Origin: Elusimicrobiota bacterium
GTDB lineage: Bacteria; Elusimicrobiota; Elusimicrobia; Elusimicrobiales; UBA9959
Direction: 5' to 3'
NCBI GenBank assembly: GCA_003482905.1
Contig: DMXM01000028.1
Coordinates: 36,479-100,478, forward strand
Length of the DNA: 64,000 bases
This document shows, in pieces, positions 1 to 8,806 of this stretch; the first letter of the stretch is position 1, and each line of letters begins with the position of its first letter. Under the pieces are notes generated by a model. That model saw only the letters and a list, made by a program, of their open reading frames with translations, did no database searches and had not been told where the DNA came from. The translations under genes and the position numbers were made by a program.

Positions 1-239
1 CGCTCGTCCTTGGCGAGCGACATCATGATGTCGTACTCCTCGAAAGAGATGGCGTTGGCGTTATTGAGCAGGCCGTTGCGCATGGTGGGCGCGTAGACCT
101 TCACGGTCTCGATCACGTCCTGCTTGAGCTTCTCGTCGAAGGTCCACTTGAACAGGTTGTAGTAGAAAACCCCGCCGAGGAACATGACATAGACGCCTAT
201 ACCTATGAACCACATGAGCCACTTCATCGTAAGCCGCAT
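1..239 (-). CDS. N-terminal fragment of a membrane-anchored protein
   Basis: The gene runs off the left edge, so only about 79 residues are visible. It starts at an ATG (237-239) reading MRLTMKWLMWFIGIGVYVMF, a single hydrophobic anchor of about 20 residues. A charged segment follows (KWTFDEKLKQDVIETVKVYA). The layout, a short cytoplasmic tip, one TM helix and then a helical extracytoplasmic region, resembles the start of a membrane sensor or secreted-domain anchor, but no family can be named from this fragment. A second ATG four codons in (MKWLM) is an alternative start. It is on the same strand as the upstream TPR gene and separated from it by a gap that holds a hairpin repeat. Confidence 0.6.
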   Translation of the reverse strand, partial: MRLTMKWLMWFIGIGVYVMFLGGVFYYNLFKWTFDEKLKQDVIETVKVYAPTMRNGLLNNANAISFEEYDIMMSLAKDE

Positions 240-362
240 ATTTCCGCCTTTAAATTCGTTTTACCGCTACGGAAATTCTAACAGAAGCATATTTCAGAAT
301 TGTTAATTTTTGGATAACACTTGCGGGTCGGCCTGCCTGGCGGCTTAATTCTGTAGGGGCGG

Positions 363-512
363 CAAGGGTATGGGTTCGGAGGGACCTGCCGGAGCCCGAC
401 GCTTGCGTAAGCGCGGGGTGGAGCGCAGCGACACAATTCAGCGTTCATGCGCGAGGCGGAGAGGGGCGGCCACGGTGTGGCCGACCCCGTGCCCGCAGAA
501 CCCATACCCTTG
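363..512. repeat. Hairpin element, copy A (conserved core, private inverted arms)
   Basis: Perfect 15-bp inverted arms CAAGGGTATGGGTTC (363-377) and GAACCCATACCCTTG (498-512) enclose a core that recurs at 15532. The first core block (385-416, CCTGCCGGAGCCCGACGC then TTGCGTAAGCGCGG) matches copy B at 31 of 32 positions. The second block (about 453-487) contains a GGCCAC-GGT-GTGGCC hairpin at 468-482. It fills most of the 287-base gap between the TPR gene and the next gene; nothing else was seen in that gap. Confidence 0.8.
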
Positions 513-526
513 ACGCCCCGAAAGCG

Positions 527-1846
527 TTACTGCCCGCCGGAGAGGATCTGTTCTATGCGTTTAAGGCCGGCGGCGGTGTCGGCGCTGGACGGGTCGAGCT
601 GGCGGGCGATGGTCCATTCGTCGCGGGCCTTTTCGTAATTGGAATTCTGGAAATATTTAAGGCCTTCCAGGTAATGCTGCTGCGCGGCCAGGCGGTTCTC
701 CTCGCTGATGCCCTTGGGCTTCTTTACCGCCTCTTCCAAGCTGACGCCCTTGCGCGCGGCCTCTTCCTCGGCCTTTCTGCGCGCGGCTTCCTCGCGGGCC
801 CGCGCCTCTTCCTCGGCCCTCGCGCGGCGCGCCGCCTCCTCGCCGCGGCGTTTCTTCTCGTCGGCCTCCGTCTTCATCTGCTCCCGGGCGCGGGAAATAA
901 GCTTGTTGAGGTACGACATGTTGGCCGTGTAAGGCTTGGCCTTGTCCCACTCGCCTATGGCCTCCGTATAGCGGCGCGCGCCGTAAAGTTTCTTGCCGGA
1001 AGCCAGGTAGCCGCTTTCTATCTCGGCCCTGACCTCCGCCAGCAGCTTGTTCGCCTTCGAGTCGCCGGGCCGTATCTCCAGCGCGCGCTGCAGGCCCTCG
1101 TAAGCGTCCCGCAGGCGCCCCTGCGCGTAGAATTCCAGGGCCTCTTTCAGCTTGTCGTTCGCCCGCTGAGCGCGCAGCTCGTCCTCTATGCGCGTTATGC
1201 ACTCCAGCGTGGCGGCGTCCCTGGGGCGGATCAGCAGCGCGTTGTAATAATTATCCAGCGCCGCCTTCATGTCCTGCCTGTTATACTCCTCGGCGCCTTT
1301 CTGGGAGTAATAGTCCTTCAGATCGTCCTTCATCTTGGACAGCCAGTATTTGCCCTTGATGTTGTTGGGGGAAAGCTTTACCACTTCCTCCATCTTCCGG
1401 TGGGCTTCCACTATGCGTCCCTCGTTGTAATAGGAAAGAGCCGCCTTGAACCGGTCCTCTATCATCAGCTTCTCGCTCATGCCGGCCCGGCCCCCGCCGC
1501 GCAGCTGGTTGGAGGCCTCAAGCAGCATCTGGGCGTCCTGGTAATTGGGGTCCATGGCCAGGATCTTGGCGGCCAGGTCCCTGGCGTCCTCGTAATTCCC
1601 CTGGCGGTAATACTCAAAAGCGCTTTCGTAGACGTTGTCGAGCATCCTGGCCATGACCTTCTGCTTCTCCAGCTTTACGGTCTCCAGGAACTTTTTCTTC
1701 TCCTGGAACTCGGTCAGGGAACCGAGGCCGGTCTTCTGCAGGTCCAGGAAGAGCGACTCCTCGCTCTTCACCCGCATTTTTTCCTGCGCGTGGGCCGGGG
1801 CGCAAAGCGCCGCCAGAAAAGTAACCGCTAAAAATATGTTCGTCAT
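527..1846 (-). CDS. Secreted TPR-repeat protein at the end of the Tad locus
   Basis: 439 residues beginning with a signal peptide (MTNIFLAVTFLAALCAPAHA, residues 1-20), so the protein should be periplasmic or surface-attached. Residues about 65-300 contain several degenerate tetratricopeptide repeats, recognisable by repeated pairs such as YYRQGNYEDARDLAAKILAM and YYNEGRIVEAHRKMEEVV. A highly charged Lys/Glu/Ala/Arg coiled coil (about 320-375) follows, then one more TPR unit near the C-terminus (LKYFQNSNYEKARDEWTIA). TadD proteins of Tad pilus systems are TPR lipoproteins, and the position 60 bases downstream of tadC suggests a similar assembly role, though no lipobox is seen. The start is the first ATG and the Shine-Dalgarno is weak (CAGGG). 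Confidence 0.8.
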   Translation of the reverse strand: MTNIFLAVTFLAALCAPAHAQEKMRVKSEESLFLDLQKTGLGSLTEFQEKKKFLETVKLEKQKVMARMLDNVYESAFEYYRQGNYEDARDLAAKILAMDPNYQDAQMLLEASNQLRGGGRAGMSEKLMIEDRFKAALSYYNEGRIVEAHRKMEEVVKLSPNNIKGKYWLSKMKDDLKDYYSQKGAEEYNRQDMKAALDNYYNALLIRPRDAATLECITRIEDELRAQRANDKLKEALEFYAQGRLRDAYEGLQRALEIRPGDSKANKLLAEVRAEIESGYLASGKKLYGARRYTEAIGEWDKAKPYTANMSYLNKLISRAREQMKTEADEKKRRGEEAARRARAEEEARAREEAARRKAEEEAARKGVSLEEAVKKPKGISEENRLAAQQHYLEGLKYFQNSNYEKARDEWTIARQLDPSSADTAAGLKRIEQILSGGQ

Positions 1847-1907
1847 AAATGACCCTGTTAGCTTCCTGTAACCCGCTATCCGCGGCTTGCCGCCCGGCGG
1901 CGCCCCG

Positions 1908-2810
1908 TCAGAACGGCATGCCCCCGGTTATCAGATCGCTGATCATCGGGGCCAGCATCAGGATGAAGACCGTCGGGAAAATAAAGATAAAAAGCGGGAT
2001 GAGCATTTTAGTGGAGGCCTGGGCCGCCAGCTTCTCCGCCTTATTGAGGCGCCGGAAGCGCATGTCGGCGGAATAATTGCGCAGCAGCTCCACCAGGCTG
2101 GTGCCCAGCTCGTCGGACTGCACGATAAGGCCCACGAAAGAACGGACTTCCTGGAGGCCGGTGCGCAGGGACAGGCGCCGCAGCGCGTCGCGGCGGGAAT
2201 AGCCCAGCTGCACCTCGTTGATGGTGCGCTCTATCTCCAGCTCCAGCCCGGTCTTTACCGGGGCGATCTTGACTATGCGGTCGAAAGCGGTCATGTAGTC
2301 CAGGCCGGATTCTATCATCAGGGCGCCCAGATCCACGAAGGTGGGGAAGTTGCGGATAATGTCTTCCTGGCGGCGGCGGATGCGGCCGGCGTATATGCCG
2401 GCGTCCGGCAGCAGAAAGCCCAGCGGCGCGAAGATCAGGGTAAAGGGCGACTGGCTGAGCGCGTAGAACGCCACCGGCAGCGCCGCGCCCACTATCAGTT
2501 TGAGGTGCAGCATCTTAAGGGGATCCGTATTGGCGGGCCGGCCGAGCAGCATGTAGGTCTCTTCCAGCTTGGCCTCCATGCCCAGCTGGCGCGCGAAGAA
2601 AAGGTCCAGCTTGTCCCAGAAGTTCTTGCTGTCCTCCAGCTTGGAGAAAACAGAGGTTTCCCTCCCCTCCATGTCGCTGATATCGCCGATGGGAGAGCGG
2701 TCCTCCGTGCGGGGCGTCAGAAAACGCCGCACCGCCGTAAAAGCGGCGAAAGAGCCGACTACGGAAAGCAGAATGAGGAATAACCCTCTGATCTTATCGG
2801 GGTCCATCAT
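1908..2810 (-). CDS. tadC: TadC, inner-membrane platform protein of the Tad pilus
   Basis: 300 residues, the usual size for TadC. A TM helix near the N-terminus (FLILLSVVGSFAAF) is followed by a pair of membrane segments around residues 110-145, a cytoplasmic GspF/T2SSF domain (about 160-265, with the acidic-rich stretch FPTFVDLGALMIESGLDY) and a C-terminal TM helix (MLIPLFIFIFPTVFILML). T2SSF proteins form the membrane base on which the secretion ATPase acts. The start codon overlaps the tadB stop (ATGA, 2807-2810), so the two are translationally coupled and probably form a TadB-TadC heteromer. Confidence 0.9.
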   Translation of the reverse strand: MMDPDKIRGLFLILLSVVGSFAAFTAVRRFLTPRTEDRSPIGDISDMEGRETSVFSKLEDSKNFWDKLDLFFARQLGMEAKLEETYMLLGRPANTDPLKMLHLKLIVGAALPVAFYALSQSPFTLIFAPLGFLLPDAGIYAGRIRRRQEDIIRNFPTFVDLGALMIESGLDYMTAFDRIVKIAPVKTGLELEIERTINEVQLGYSRRDALRRLSLRTGLQEVRSFVGLIVQSDELGTSLVELLRNYSADMRFRRLNKAEKLAAQASTKMLIPLFIFIFPTVFILMLAPMISDLITGGMPF

Positions 2811-4369
2811 ACACGTATCTTCCCAAGACTCGACACCACTTTCATACCTATGCCCACCCAGACCACGCAGAAAGCCGCCGTGGCCATGCCCAGCGGCGTG
2901 CTATAAAATTTGATCATGGTCTCGGGCTGGAACATGAACATCACGCCCACCATCACCCAGGGCATAATGCCTACGACTATCGACTGGATCTTCTGCTGGG
3001 CCGTCATGGCCTTGGTCTTCTCCTCGAGCTTGGACTCCTCGCGGATGTCCACCACGATGCGCTCGAAGACCCTGGTGAGGTTGCCGCCCATCTGGCGCTG
3101 CAGCACGATGGCGCGGATCATGTAGGAGAGCATCTTGGATTCCACGCGCTCTTCCATCACGCCCAGCGCTTTCTCGAAGGTCATGCCCAGCTGGTAATTC
3201 TTTATGACCAGGGCGAATTCGTCGGAAATAGGCGGCGTAAGGTCCTTCGACACCATCTCGAAGCCCTGCACCACGTCGAGACCGGAACGCAGACAATTGG
3301 ACAGCAGGATCAGGCCGTCCATCAGCTGGCCGTCTATCTTGCGGCCGCGCGCAACCTTCATCGCGGTCAGGACGAAGGCCGGCGTGCGCATGCCGATCAC
3401 CAGGCCCAGCGCGCTCAGAAAAAGGAAAGCCGGTACGCTCATTGTCAGCAGGCCGAGGAAGGCCAGCGCCGCCGCCGGCCCCAGCACCAGGTACTTGACG
3501 TTGATGTTTATGAACTGGCGGGAGAAAGCCTCGGTGAAGACGTCCACCTTTTTATAGTAGCCGCCCATCATGGCGCCGGTCTGGGCGTCGTTCAGCAGGA
3601 AGAAGGTCCTGATGGAGAGGAAGACGAATATGATGCCCAGGATGGACAGGGCGCGCAGCAGCATGCGCTTGCCGGGCGATTCCTGCCGCGGGGGCGCGTA
3701 CTTGCGCGGCGCCTCGAACAGCTGGCGGAAAGTCCCCTGGCCGATCACGGCCGAGGCCGCGACGGCTTCCGCGTAGCGCCTGGAATTGGTGCTGGAAATA
3801 GCGTCGGCGATGGATTCCATTTCCTTGAGTATAAGGTTGAAACCGGGCAGGATGGCGCGTCCGCGCCCTTCCATGGAATCGCCCATGGTCACCTCGCGCG
3901 TGCGGGCGCGGTAAAGCCGGTCCAGGGACATCTGGAAGCGGATGCGGATGTCGGCGTATTCCTTCACCAGCAGGCCGGGCTGGATATTGGCGCCGCCGGC
4001 CTCCGGGGGAAAGGTCTTGCGGGTCAGCTCGAGATATTCGTAAATAATGGAAACGGGCGTCTGCCAGAGCGAGGCCTCGGAGATCTCCCCCTCCTCTGGG
4101 TCGCGCCAGACCTTGCGCCCGAGCATCGCCGGCACCTCGGTATCCACCCACTTGGGGATCTTGTAGGTGCTCTTGACGCCCTTGCAGGACATGGTGTAAT
4201 TGAGTATTTTCTCGTCTTTCTCCGGGGCCAGGTAATAATAGAAAAGCTGCATCTTCAGCGCGGCGCAGGAGATCTCGTCCATCTCGGCCTGGGTGAAAAC
4301 CCCGGCCGACGCCGACGCCGGCGCCGCCGCGGCGGCCGCCATCAACAGATAAAGGATCAGTTTCCTCAT
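2807..4369 (-). CDS. tadB: TadB with a large N-terminal secreted-looking extension
   Basis: 520 residues against about 300 for ordinary TadB. The last 300 residues are a standard TadB: TM helices near residues 245-265 and 300-340, a T2SSF domain (about 365-470, containing NCLRSGLDVVQGFEMV and LQRQMGGNL) and TM helices at the C-terminus. The extra N-terminal 240 residues start with a signal-peptide-like segment (MRKLILYLLMAAAAAAPASASA) and then a soluble domain that I do not recognise, with two Cys residues (SCAAL, MSCKG). The ATG at 4367-4369 was chosen because a longer frame upstream has no plausible start and lacks protein-like sequence. The next gene, tadC, overlaps by four bases. Confidence 0.85.
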   Translation of the reverse strand: MRKLILYLLMAAAAAAPASASAGVFTQAEMDEISCAALKMQLFYYYLAPEKDEKILNYTMSCKGVKSTYKIPKWVDTEVPAMLGRKVWRDPEEGEISEASLWQTPVSIIYEYLELTRKTFPPEAGGANIQPGLLVKEYADIRIRFQMSLDRLYRARTREVTMGDSMEGRGRAILPGFNLILKEMESIADAISSTNSRRYAEAVAASAVIGQGTFRQLFEAPRKYAPPRQESPGKRMLLRALSILGIIFVFLSIRTFFLLNDAQTGAMMGGYYKKVDVFTEAFSRQFININVKYLVLGPAAALAFLGLLTMSVPAFLFLSALGLVIGMRTPAFVLTAMKVARGRKIDGQLMDGLILLSNCLRSGLDVVQGFEMVSKDLTPPISDEFALVIKNYQLGMTFEKALGVMEERVESKMLSYMIRAIVLQRQMGGNLTRVFERIVVDIREESKLEEKTKAMTAQQKIQSIVVGIMPWVMVGVMFMFQPETMIKFYSTPLGMATAAFCVVWVGIGMKVVSSLGKIRV

Positions 4370-4380
4370 AAAATATCCGG

Positions 4381-6594
4381 CTATCCGCCGGCGCGGGCCC
4401 GTTTCTGCTCCTCCGTCCAGAACATCTCCAAAGGCACCTTGAAGCCGTGGGTCTCGAAATCCTTGTAGAACTTGGGTGGGTCGCCGGTGGCGCTGAAGTA
4501 GCCGACGACCTTGCCGTTCTCGTCCATGCCCGTCTGGTGGTACTTGAAAATGTCGTGGATGGTGATCTGGTTCTCCTCGCGGCCGGTGATCTCCGTGATG
4601 GCGGTGATCTTGCGGGTACCGTCGGAGAAGCGGGTAAGCTGCACCACCATATGCACTGCGGAGGCGATCATTTCGCGCAGCGCCCAGATGGGCAGGTCGG
4701 CGCCGGCCATCAGACACATGGCCTCCATGCGGGTCAGCGCGTCGCGCGGGGTATTGGCGTGGATGGTGGCCAACGACCCCTCGTGGCCCGTGTTCATGGC
4801 CTGCAACATGTCCAAAGCTTCCGACGAGCGGACTTCGCCGACCACGATGCGGTCGGGGCGCATACGCAGGCAGTTCTTGACGAGGTCGCGGATGCTGACC
4901 TCGCCCTTGCCTTCGATATTGGGCGGGCGGGACTCCAGGCGCACCCAGTGGTCCTGCTGCAGCCGGAGTTCGGCCGTGTCCTCCACGGTCACAATGCGCT
5001 CGTCCTCGGGGATGTAGCTCGACAACATGTTGAGGAAAGTGGTCTTACCGGTGCCGGTACCGCCGGAGATGATGATGTCCTTTCTGAGCCTGACGCAGGC
5101 CTTAAGGAAGTCCACGGCGGTCTGCGAGATGCTGCCCTTTTTTATCAGCTCCGCGTCGCTGAAGGGTTTGGCGGAAAAGCGGCGGATGGTGAGCGTGGGG
5201 CCCGAGACCGCCAGCGGCGGGATGATGCCGTTGACGCGCGAGCCGTCCTTCAGGCGGGCGTCCACCAGCGGCACGGATTCGTCGATGCGGCGGCCCAGCG
5301 GGGCCACGATGCGCTTCATCACCTGCATGATCTGCTCGTCGTTGCGGAACTTGTACTTGGTAAGGATCAGTTTGCCGGCCTTTTCTATGTACACCTTGTC
5401 GAAGGAGTTGACCATGATTTCGGTCACGGACTCGTCGCGCATCAGCTCTTCCAGCGGGCCGAGGCCCAGGATCTCGTCCAAAAGCTCGTTAATGAATTTC
5501 TGGCGCTGCTCGCGGGTCAGCGGCGTGGAAACTTCCTTCTGCAACAGGCCGTTTATGATGCCGTCCACCTTCTTGCGGGTTTCCTTGTTCTGCTCCGGGT
5601 CGTCGGAGATCTTGATGCGCTCGGTCTCAAGCGCGGTCACCACGTTCCTGTGCACGCGCATCTTGAGCTCTTCCCAGAAAGGCGGCACGTCCACGCGGGC
5701 GGCGGCCGTTTGCTGGGAGGAGGACCCCGAGGGGGACGGCGCCGGGGCGTCCTTATCGGTGGCCCGCCAGAGCATATCGGAGCCCTGCGAGAACTCCGGA
5801 GCGGAAATATTGGAGGCCCACTGTTTCTCGGAGGGTTTAATTTCCGCCAGGCGCCCGAGCAGCACCCGCAGTATCCGCACCCACTGCGTATTGGGCTGTT
5901 CCGTTATCAGTATCTTGTTCTGGTTGGCGTAGGCGGGCAGGGCGTCTTCCCACGGCATGAAAGCCAGGATATCCTTGCCCATCTGCTTGTAAAATTTCTC
6001 CACTTCCTTGGGGGGCACGGCGCCGGGCATGTCGTAAAGGTTGGCCACCACCTCGAACTTGCTCATGGGGAAGTGCAGCTCGTTGATCTCGCGGAAAATG
6101 CCGGCCGTGGCGTTGAGCGAGGACACGTTGGAATTGGTGACCCAGAAAACCAGGTCGGAAATATCGAAAGCGAACACCTGCATGGGGAAGTAGGGGTCCA
6201 CGTCTATGAAGATATCGAAATTCTGCGACAGCTTCGACAGCATGGGCAGGATGATGTCCGGCGACATCTTGGCGATGTCGGAACGGCGCTTGGAGAGCGG
6301 CAGCACGCCCACGCCCCACTGGGAGATCGGGATCTTGCCCCTGAGCAGCGCGCCCAGCGCGCCCACCGATTCGCGGCCCAGCTGCTGGATGATCTCCGCC
6401 ATGGAAGGCGGGTTGAGGCCCAGCAGCTGCGCGTGCTCCGCGCGGCACAAAGGGTCCAGCGGCAATATAAGCACGTTGCGCTTCTGGTAATTGGCCCAGG
6501 CCAGGGCCAGGTTCATGACGACGGAGGTCTTGCCCACGCCCTCCTTGGGGCCCGAGAAAGTTATGACTCGCGGAGTTATGTTCGGTTCGGCCAT
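4381..6594 (-). CDS. Fused CpaE/TadZ-like and CpaF/TadA ATPase of the Tad pilus
   Basis: 737 residues in one uninterrupted frame. Residues 1-250 are a MinD/ParA-like domain with the deviant Walker A GPKEGVGKTS (residues about 15-24) and a Walker B-like FIDVDPYF, as in CpaE/TadZ, which localises the pilus. After a Ser/Pro/Ala-rich linker (about 280-300) comes a complete CpaF/TadA secretion ATPase: Walker A SGGTGTGKTTFLNM, Asp box near PEDERIVTVEDTAEL, Walker B RPDRIVVGEVR and His box ATIHANTPRDA. TadA-type ATPases power Flp pilin polymerisation. In most Tad loci cpaE and cpaF are separate adjacent genes, so this looks like a gene fusion. It lies 11 bases upstream of tadB. Confidence 0.9.
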   Translation of the reverse strand: MAEPNITPRVITFSGPKEGVGKTSVVMNLALAWANYQKRNVLILPLDPLCRAEHAQLLGLNPPSMAEIIQQLGRESVGALGALLRGKIPISQWGVGVLPLSKRRSDIAKMSPDIILPMLSKLSQNFDIFIDVDPYFPMQVFAFDISDLVFWVTNSNVSSLNATAGIFREINELHFPMSKFEVVANLYDMPGAVPPKEVEKFYKQMGKDILAFMPWEDALPAYANQNKILITEQPNTQWVRILRVLLGRLAEIKPSEKQWASNISAPEFSQGSDMLWRATDKDAPAPSPSGSSSQQTAAARVDVPPFWEELKMRVHRNVVTALETERIKISDDPEQNKETRKKVDGIINGLLQKEVSTPLTREQRQKFINELLDEILGLGPLEELMRDESVTEIMVNSFDKVYIEKAGKLILTKYKFRNDEQIMQVMKRIVAPLGRRIDESVPLVDARLKDGSRVNGIIPPLAVSGPTLTIRRFSAKPFSDAELIKKGSISQTAVDFLKACVRLRKDIIISGGTGTGKTTFLNMLSSYIPEDERIVTVEDTAELRLQQDHWVRLESRPPNIEGKGEVSIRDLVKNCLRMRPDRIVVGEVRSSEALDMLQAMNTGHEGSLATIHANTPRDALTRMEAMCLMAGADLPIWALREMIASAVHMVVQLTRFSDGTRKITAITEITGREENQITIHDIFKYHQTGMDENGKVVGYFSATGDPPKFYKDFETHGFKVPLEMFWTEEQKRARAGG

Positions 6595-6618
6595 ATATTC
6601 GACTTGCCCGCCGGCTGC

Positions 6619-7341
6619 TTATTTAATGATATCGAACGTAACAAACAGGAAGAGGGAACTCTGCTCTTCCACTATATCCGTGGAGCTGAACAGCGAGCCG
6701 ATAAGCGGCAGGCTGCCCAGTATGGGCACCCGGTTCTTGGAAACGTTGCGGTTGCTGCGCTTCAGGCCGCCTATCACCAGCGTCTCGCCGCTCTTCAGCT
6801 CAACTTCGGTCTGGATCTGGCGGGTTATCATGGAGGGGATGGTGGTGCCGGAGGCGATGACCGGCTTTGAATAGTCCGGGTTGGAAACCTCCAGCTGGAT
6901 CTGCACGTCCACCGTGTCCTTCTTTTCCGTCAGGATCACCGGCAGCACGTTGAGGATGACGCCGAACTTCTTGAACTCGGCGCCCACGCCCTGGTTGTTG
7001 GAATACGGCACCGGGATCTCGCCGCCCACCGTAAAATTGGCCTGCGTGCCGCTCTTGGTGATGACTTTCGGGTTGGAAAGCATCTGGGCCTTTCCCTCCG
7101 TCTCCAGCAGCTTGAGCGAGGCCGCCAGCTGGGTCTTGCGCTCGAAGTCGCCCAGGGTGATTATCCCGGGCACGGTCTTCTCCGAGAAGTCGAAGAACTG
7201 GTTCCAGGAAAAGCCGCGCGTTTTCTGGATGGAGCCGCTGATCTCCACGATATCGGCGCTGACGGCCACCATGGTGGCGGCCTCGGCGCCGGCGGCGGCC
7301 GGCAGGGCCAGCGACGCCAGGATGAAGAATATTTTTTTCAT
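6619..7341 (-). CDS. Minimal secretin (CpaC/RcpA family)
   Basis: 240 residues: signal peptide (about 1-21, ending AGAEA), a short remnant of an N-domain (VSADIVEIS) and then a secretin domain (about 75-238) with the family's marks: KAQMLSNPKVITKSG, GEIPVPY, the TEVELKSGETLVIGGL segment and VPILGSLPLIGSLF. Secretins form the gated outer-membrane ring through which the pilus emerges. CpaC and RcpA are normally 400-600 residues with N-terminal BON/N-domains that contact the inner-membrane complex; these are absent here. An AGGA Shine-Dalgarno precedes the ATG. It sits 8 bases from cpaB, in the usual cpaB-cpaC order. Confidence 0.88.
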   Translation of the reverse strand: MKKIFFILASLALPAAAGAEAATMVAVSADIVEISGSIQKTRGFSWNQFFDFSEKTVPGIITLGDFERKTQLAASLKLLETEGKAQMLSNPKVITKSGTQANFTVGGEIPVPYSNNQGVGAEFKKFGVILNVLPVILTEKKDTVDVQIQLEVSNPDYSKPVIASGTTIPSMITRQIQTEVELKSGETLVIGGLKRSNRNVSKNRVPILGSLPLIGSLFSSTDIVEEQSSLFLFVTFDIIK

Positions 7342-7349
7342 GATAGGTC

Positions 7350-8105
7350 CTATTTTATAAGCCGCTTGAACGAGGCTATTTCCATGGGGTGCAGCTCCAC
7401 GTCGCCAAGTCCCCGCACCACCACGTCCACCGACCCCTGTTTGACCGACAGCGCCAGGTACTGCGCCTCGTTGGGATTGAGCGCCAGGGAAAGCGCCGCC
7501 TTCTCCGAGAAAGCCTGATCGGCCGCTTCGGCCGCGGCCTTGGCCTTGGCCTGCCCGCCGGAAAGGCCCTGGCCGAGGTTTGAACCCACGCCCAGCACCA
7601 GGACGTTCTGCAGTATGGTGGCGGTGACCTTTTCCTTGCGGTTGTCGCCCATCACGGCGTCAAAGCTGACCAGGATGTCCACGCGGTCGCCCGGCTTTAT
7701 CAGGCGCAGCAGGTCGTTCTCGAGCGGCAGCACGCAGCCGCGGTAGCCCGGGGGCACCTTTACGCTTAAGCCCGCCTCGGGGCTGAGCGAGACCAGCGAG
7801 CTCTGCGTTATCTGGTTGCCCTTGGGTACGCGCACCGCGGTGACCAGGTTGGTGACCAGCTTAATATCGGACTGGCTCTTCACCTCGTAGGCGTCCTGCT
7901 CTATGTACATTTTGGGGATGACGCGGGTTTCCACCAGGTCCACGTTCATTATGGTGCGGGCCGGCAGGTCGTACTTGGCCACCAGCACGTTGGCGGGCTC
8001 GTTCTGGGCCGCCAGGTCGCGTTCCTTGGAGGTCAATACCCACCAGTAGATGGCGGCCGCGGCCAGGGCCAGGATTACAGGAACAAGCATGCCTTTCTTT
8101 TCCAT
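7350..8105 (-). CDS. cpaB: CpaB/RcpC pilus assembly protein
   Basis: 251 residues with an N-terminal TM anchor (VPVILALAAAAIYWWVL), an SAF domain (about 40-100, VLVAKYDLPARTIMNVDLVE) and a CpaB C-terminal domain (about 110-235, including RLIKPGDRVDILVSFD). CpaB is a periplasmic partner of the secretin in Flp pilus assembly. A GGAG Shine-Dalgarno precedes the ATG, and a TATAAT-like sequence lies about 20 bases upstream, so an internal promoter is possible. The Gly/Ala-rich stretch LGQGLSGGQAKAKAAAEAAD forms a flexible insertion. Confidence 0.9.
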   Translation of the reverse strand: MEKKGMLVPVILALAAAAIYWWVLTSKERDLAAQNEPANVLVAKYDLPARTIMNVDLVETRVIPKMYIEQDAYEVKSQSDIKLVTNLVTAVRVPKGNQITQSSLVSLSPEAGLSVKVPPGYRGCVLPLENDLLRLIKPGDRVDILVSFDAVMGDNRKEKVTATILQNVLVLGVGSNLGQGLSGGQAKAKAAAEAADQAFSEKAALSLALNPNEAQYLALSVKQGSVDVVVRGLGDVELHPMEIASFKRLIK

Positions 8106-8179
8106 AATATAAGTCTCCAGCTAAATTATAAACTTCTCGTTAAATCCGCGTTAAATCCCTGAGCCGCCCGAACCGGCGC

Positions 8180-8698
8180 CTACTGGAAGTACGGCTTCTC
8201 CACCGGCATCCTCACCTTTACTATTATCTTCTTCTTCCGGCTCCCCTTGGGCGGATCCGAAAGCACATAACTGGAACCGGGGAAGATCAGCTTGCCCTCG
8301 TAAGTCAGAGTCACCAGCAGGTCCTCGCCCATCTGACCGGATTGCGGGTCCTTGAGCGTCGGGACCAGGACGCCGTCCACGCTGACCCCGGGGGACGAAG
8401 GGAACATCTGGCCGAGCACGCTCTTCATTTTTGTGTTCGCCGCGCCCTGGCCGCCGCCCGAACCGGCGCCGCTGGGGCCCGCCACCAGCGAACCGATGCG
8501 CGCCAGCTCATAGGCGCAGTGGTGCGCCAGTATGGTCTGGAAACCCATGTTGCCCATCTCCATTATAAAGAACAGCAGCAGCATGAAAACTGGCAGCACC
8601 AGCAGCAGCTCGATGGTGACCTGCCCCGCGCTCTTGACGCGCTTTGCGGCCGCGCGCGCGCGCCCGGCAAGCTCCGTAAAAAAGGCTCTCATGCGCAT
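8180..8698 (-). CDS. TadE-like minor pilin/pseudopilin
   Basis: 172 residues from the ATG at 8696-8698, which is preceded by GGAGAAGG; a start 31 codons upstream is possible but its extra sequence is not protein-like. The N-terminus is basic (RARAAAKRVKSAG) and leads into GQVTIELLLVLPVFMLLLFF, a class III (type IVb) prepilin cleavage site (G|Q, Glu at +5) followed by the hydrophobic helix. The remainder is a soluble domain with a Gly/Ser loop (GPSGAGSGGGQGAA). TadE and TadF are processed minor pilins needed for Flp fibre formation. No prepilin peptidase gene is in the window. Confidence 0.8.
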   Translation of the reverse strand: MRMRAFFTELAGRARAAAKRVKSAGQVTIELLLVLPVFMLLLFFIMEMGNMGFQTILAHHCAYELARIGSLVAGPSGAGSGGGQGAANTKMKSVLGQMFPSSPGVSVDGVLVPTLKDPQSGQMGEDLLVTLTYEGKLIFPGSSYVLSDPPKGSRKKKIIVKVRMPVEKPYFQ

Positions 8699-8806
8699 AT
8701 AACCGCCGCCTTCTCCGGGCGCGAAACCCGGGAAAACGCCTCGTCCGCTAAGATCACGGGCCGGGAGGCTAAAACACCCTTGCCCGTACAATCTGGCCGC
8801 CGCTGA

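Noticed and set aside
363..512. Integron attC site
   Set aside because: Conserved sequence is in the middle and the ends are private; attC sites show the reverse, and no integrase gene is present.
4370..4717. Longer start for TadB
   Set aside because: The extra 116 residues are Arg/His-rich and not protein-like; ATG at 4369 gives a proper signal-like N-terminus.
4447..6870. 807-residue plus-strand frame antisense to the CpaE-CpaF and secretin genes
   Set aside because: Both minus-strand proteins have intact catalytic motifs, and the plus-strand translation has no homologous features.
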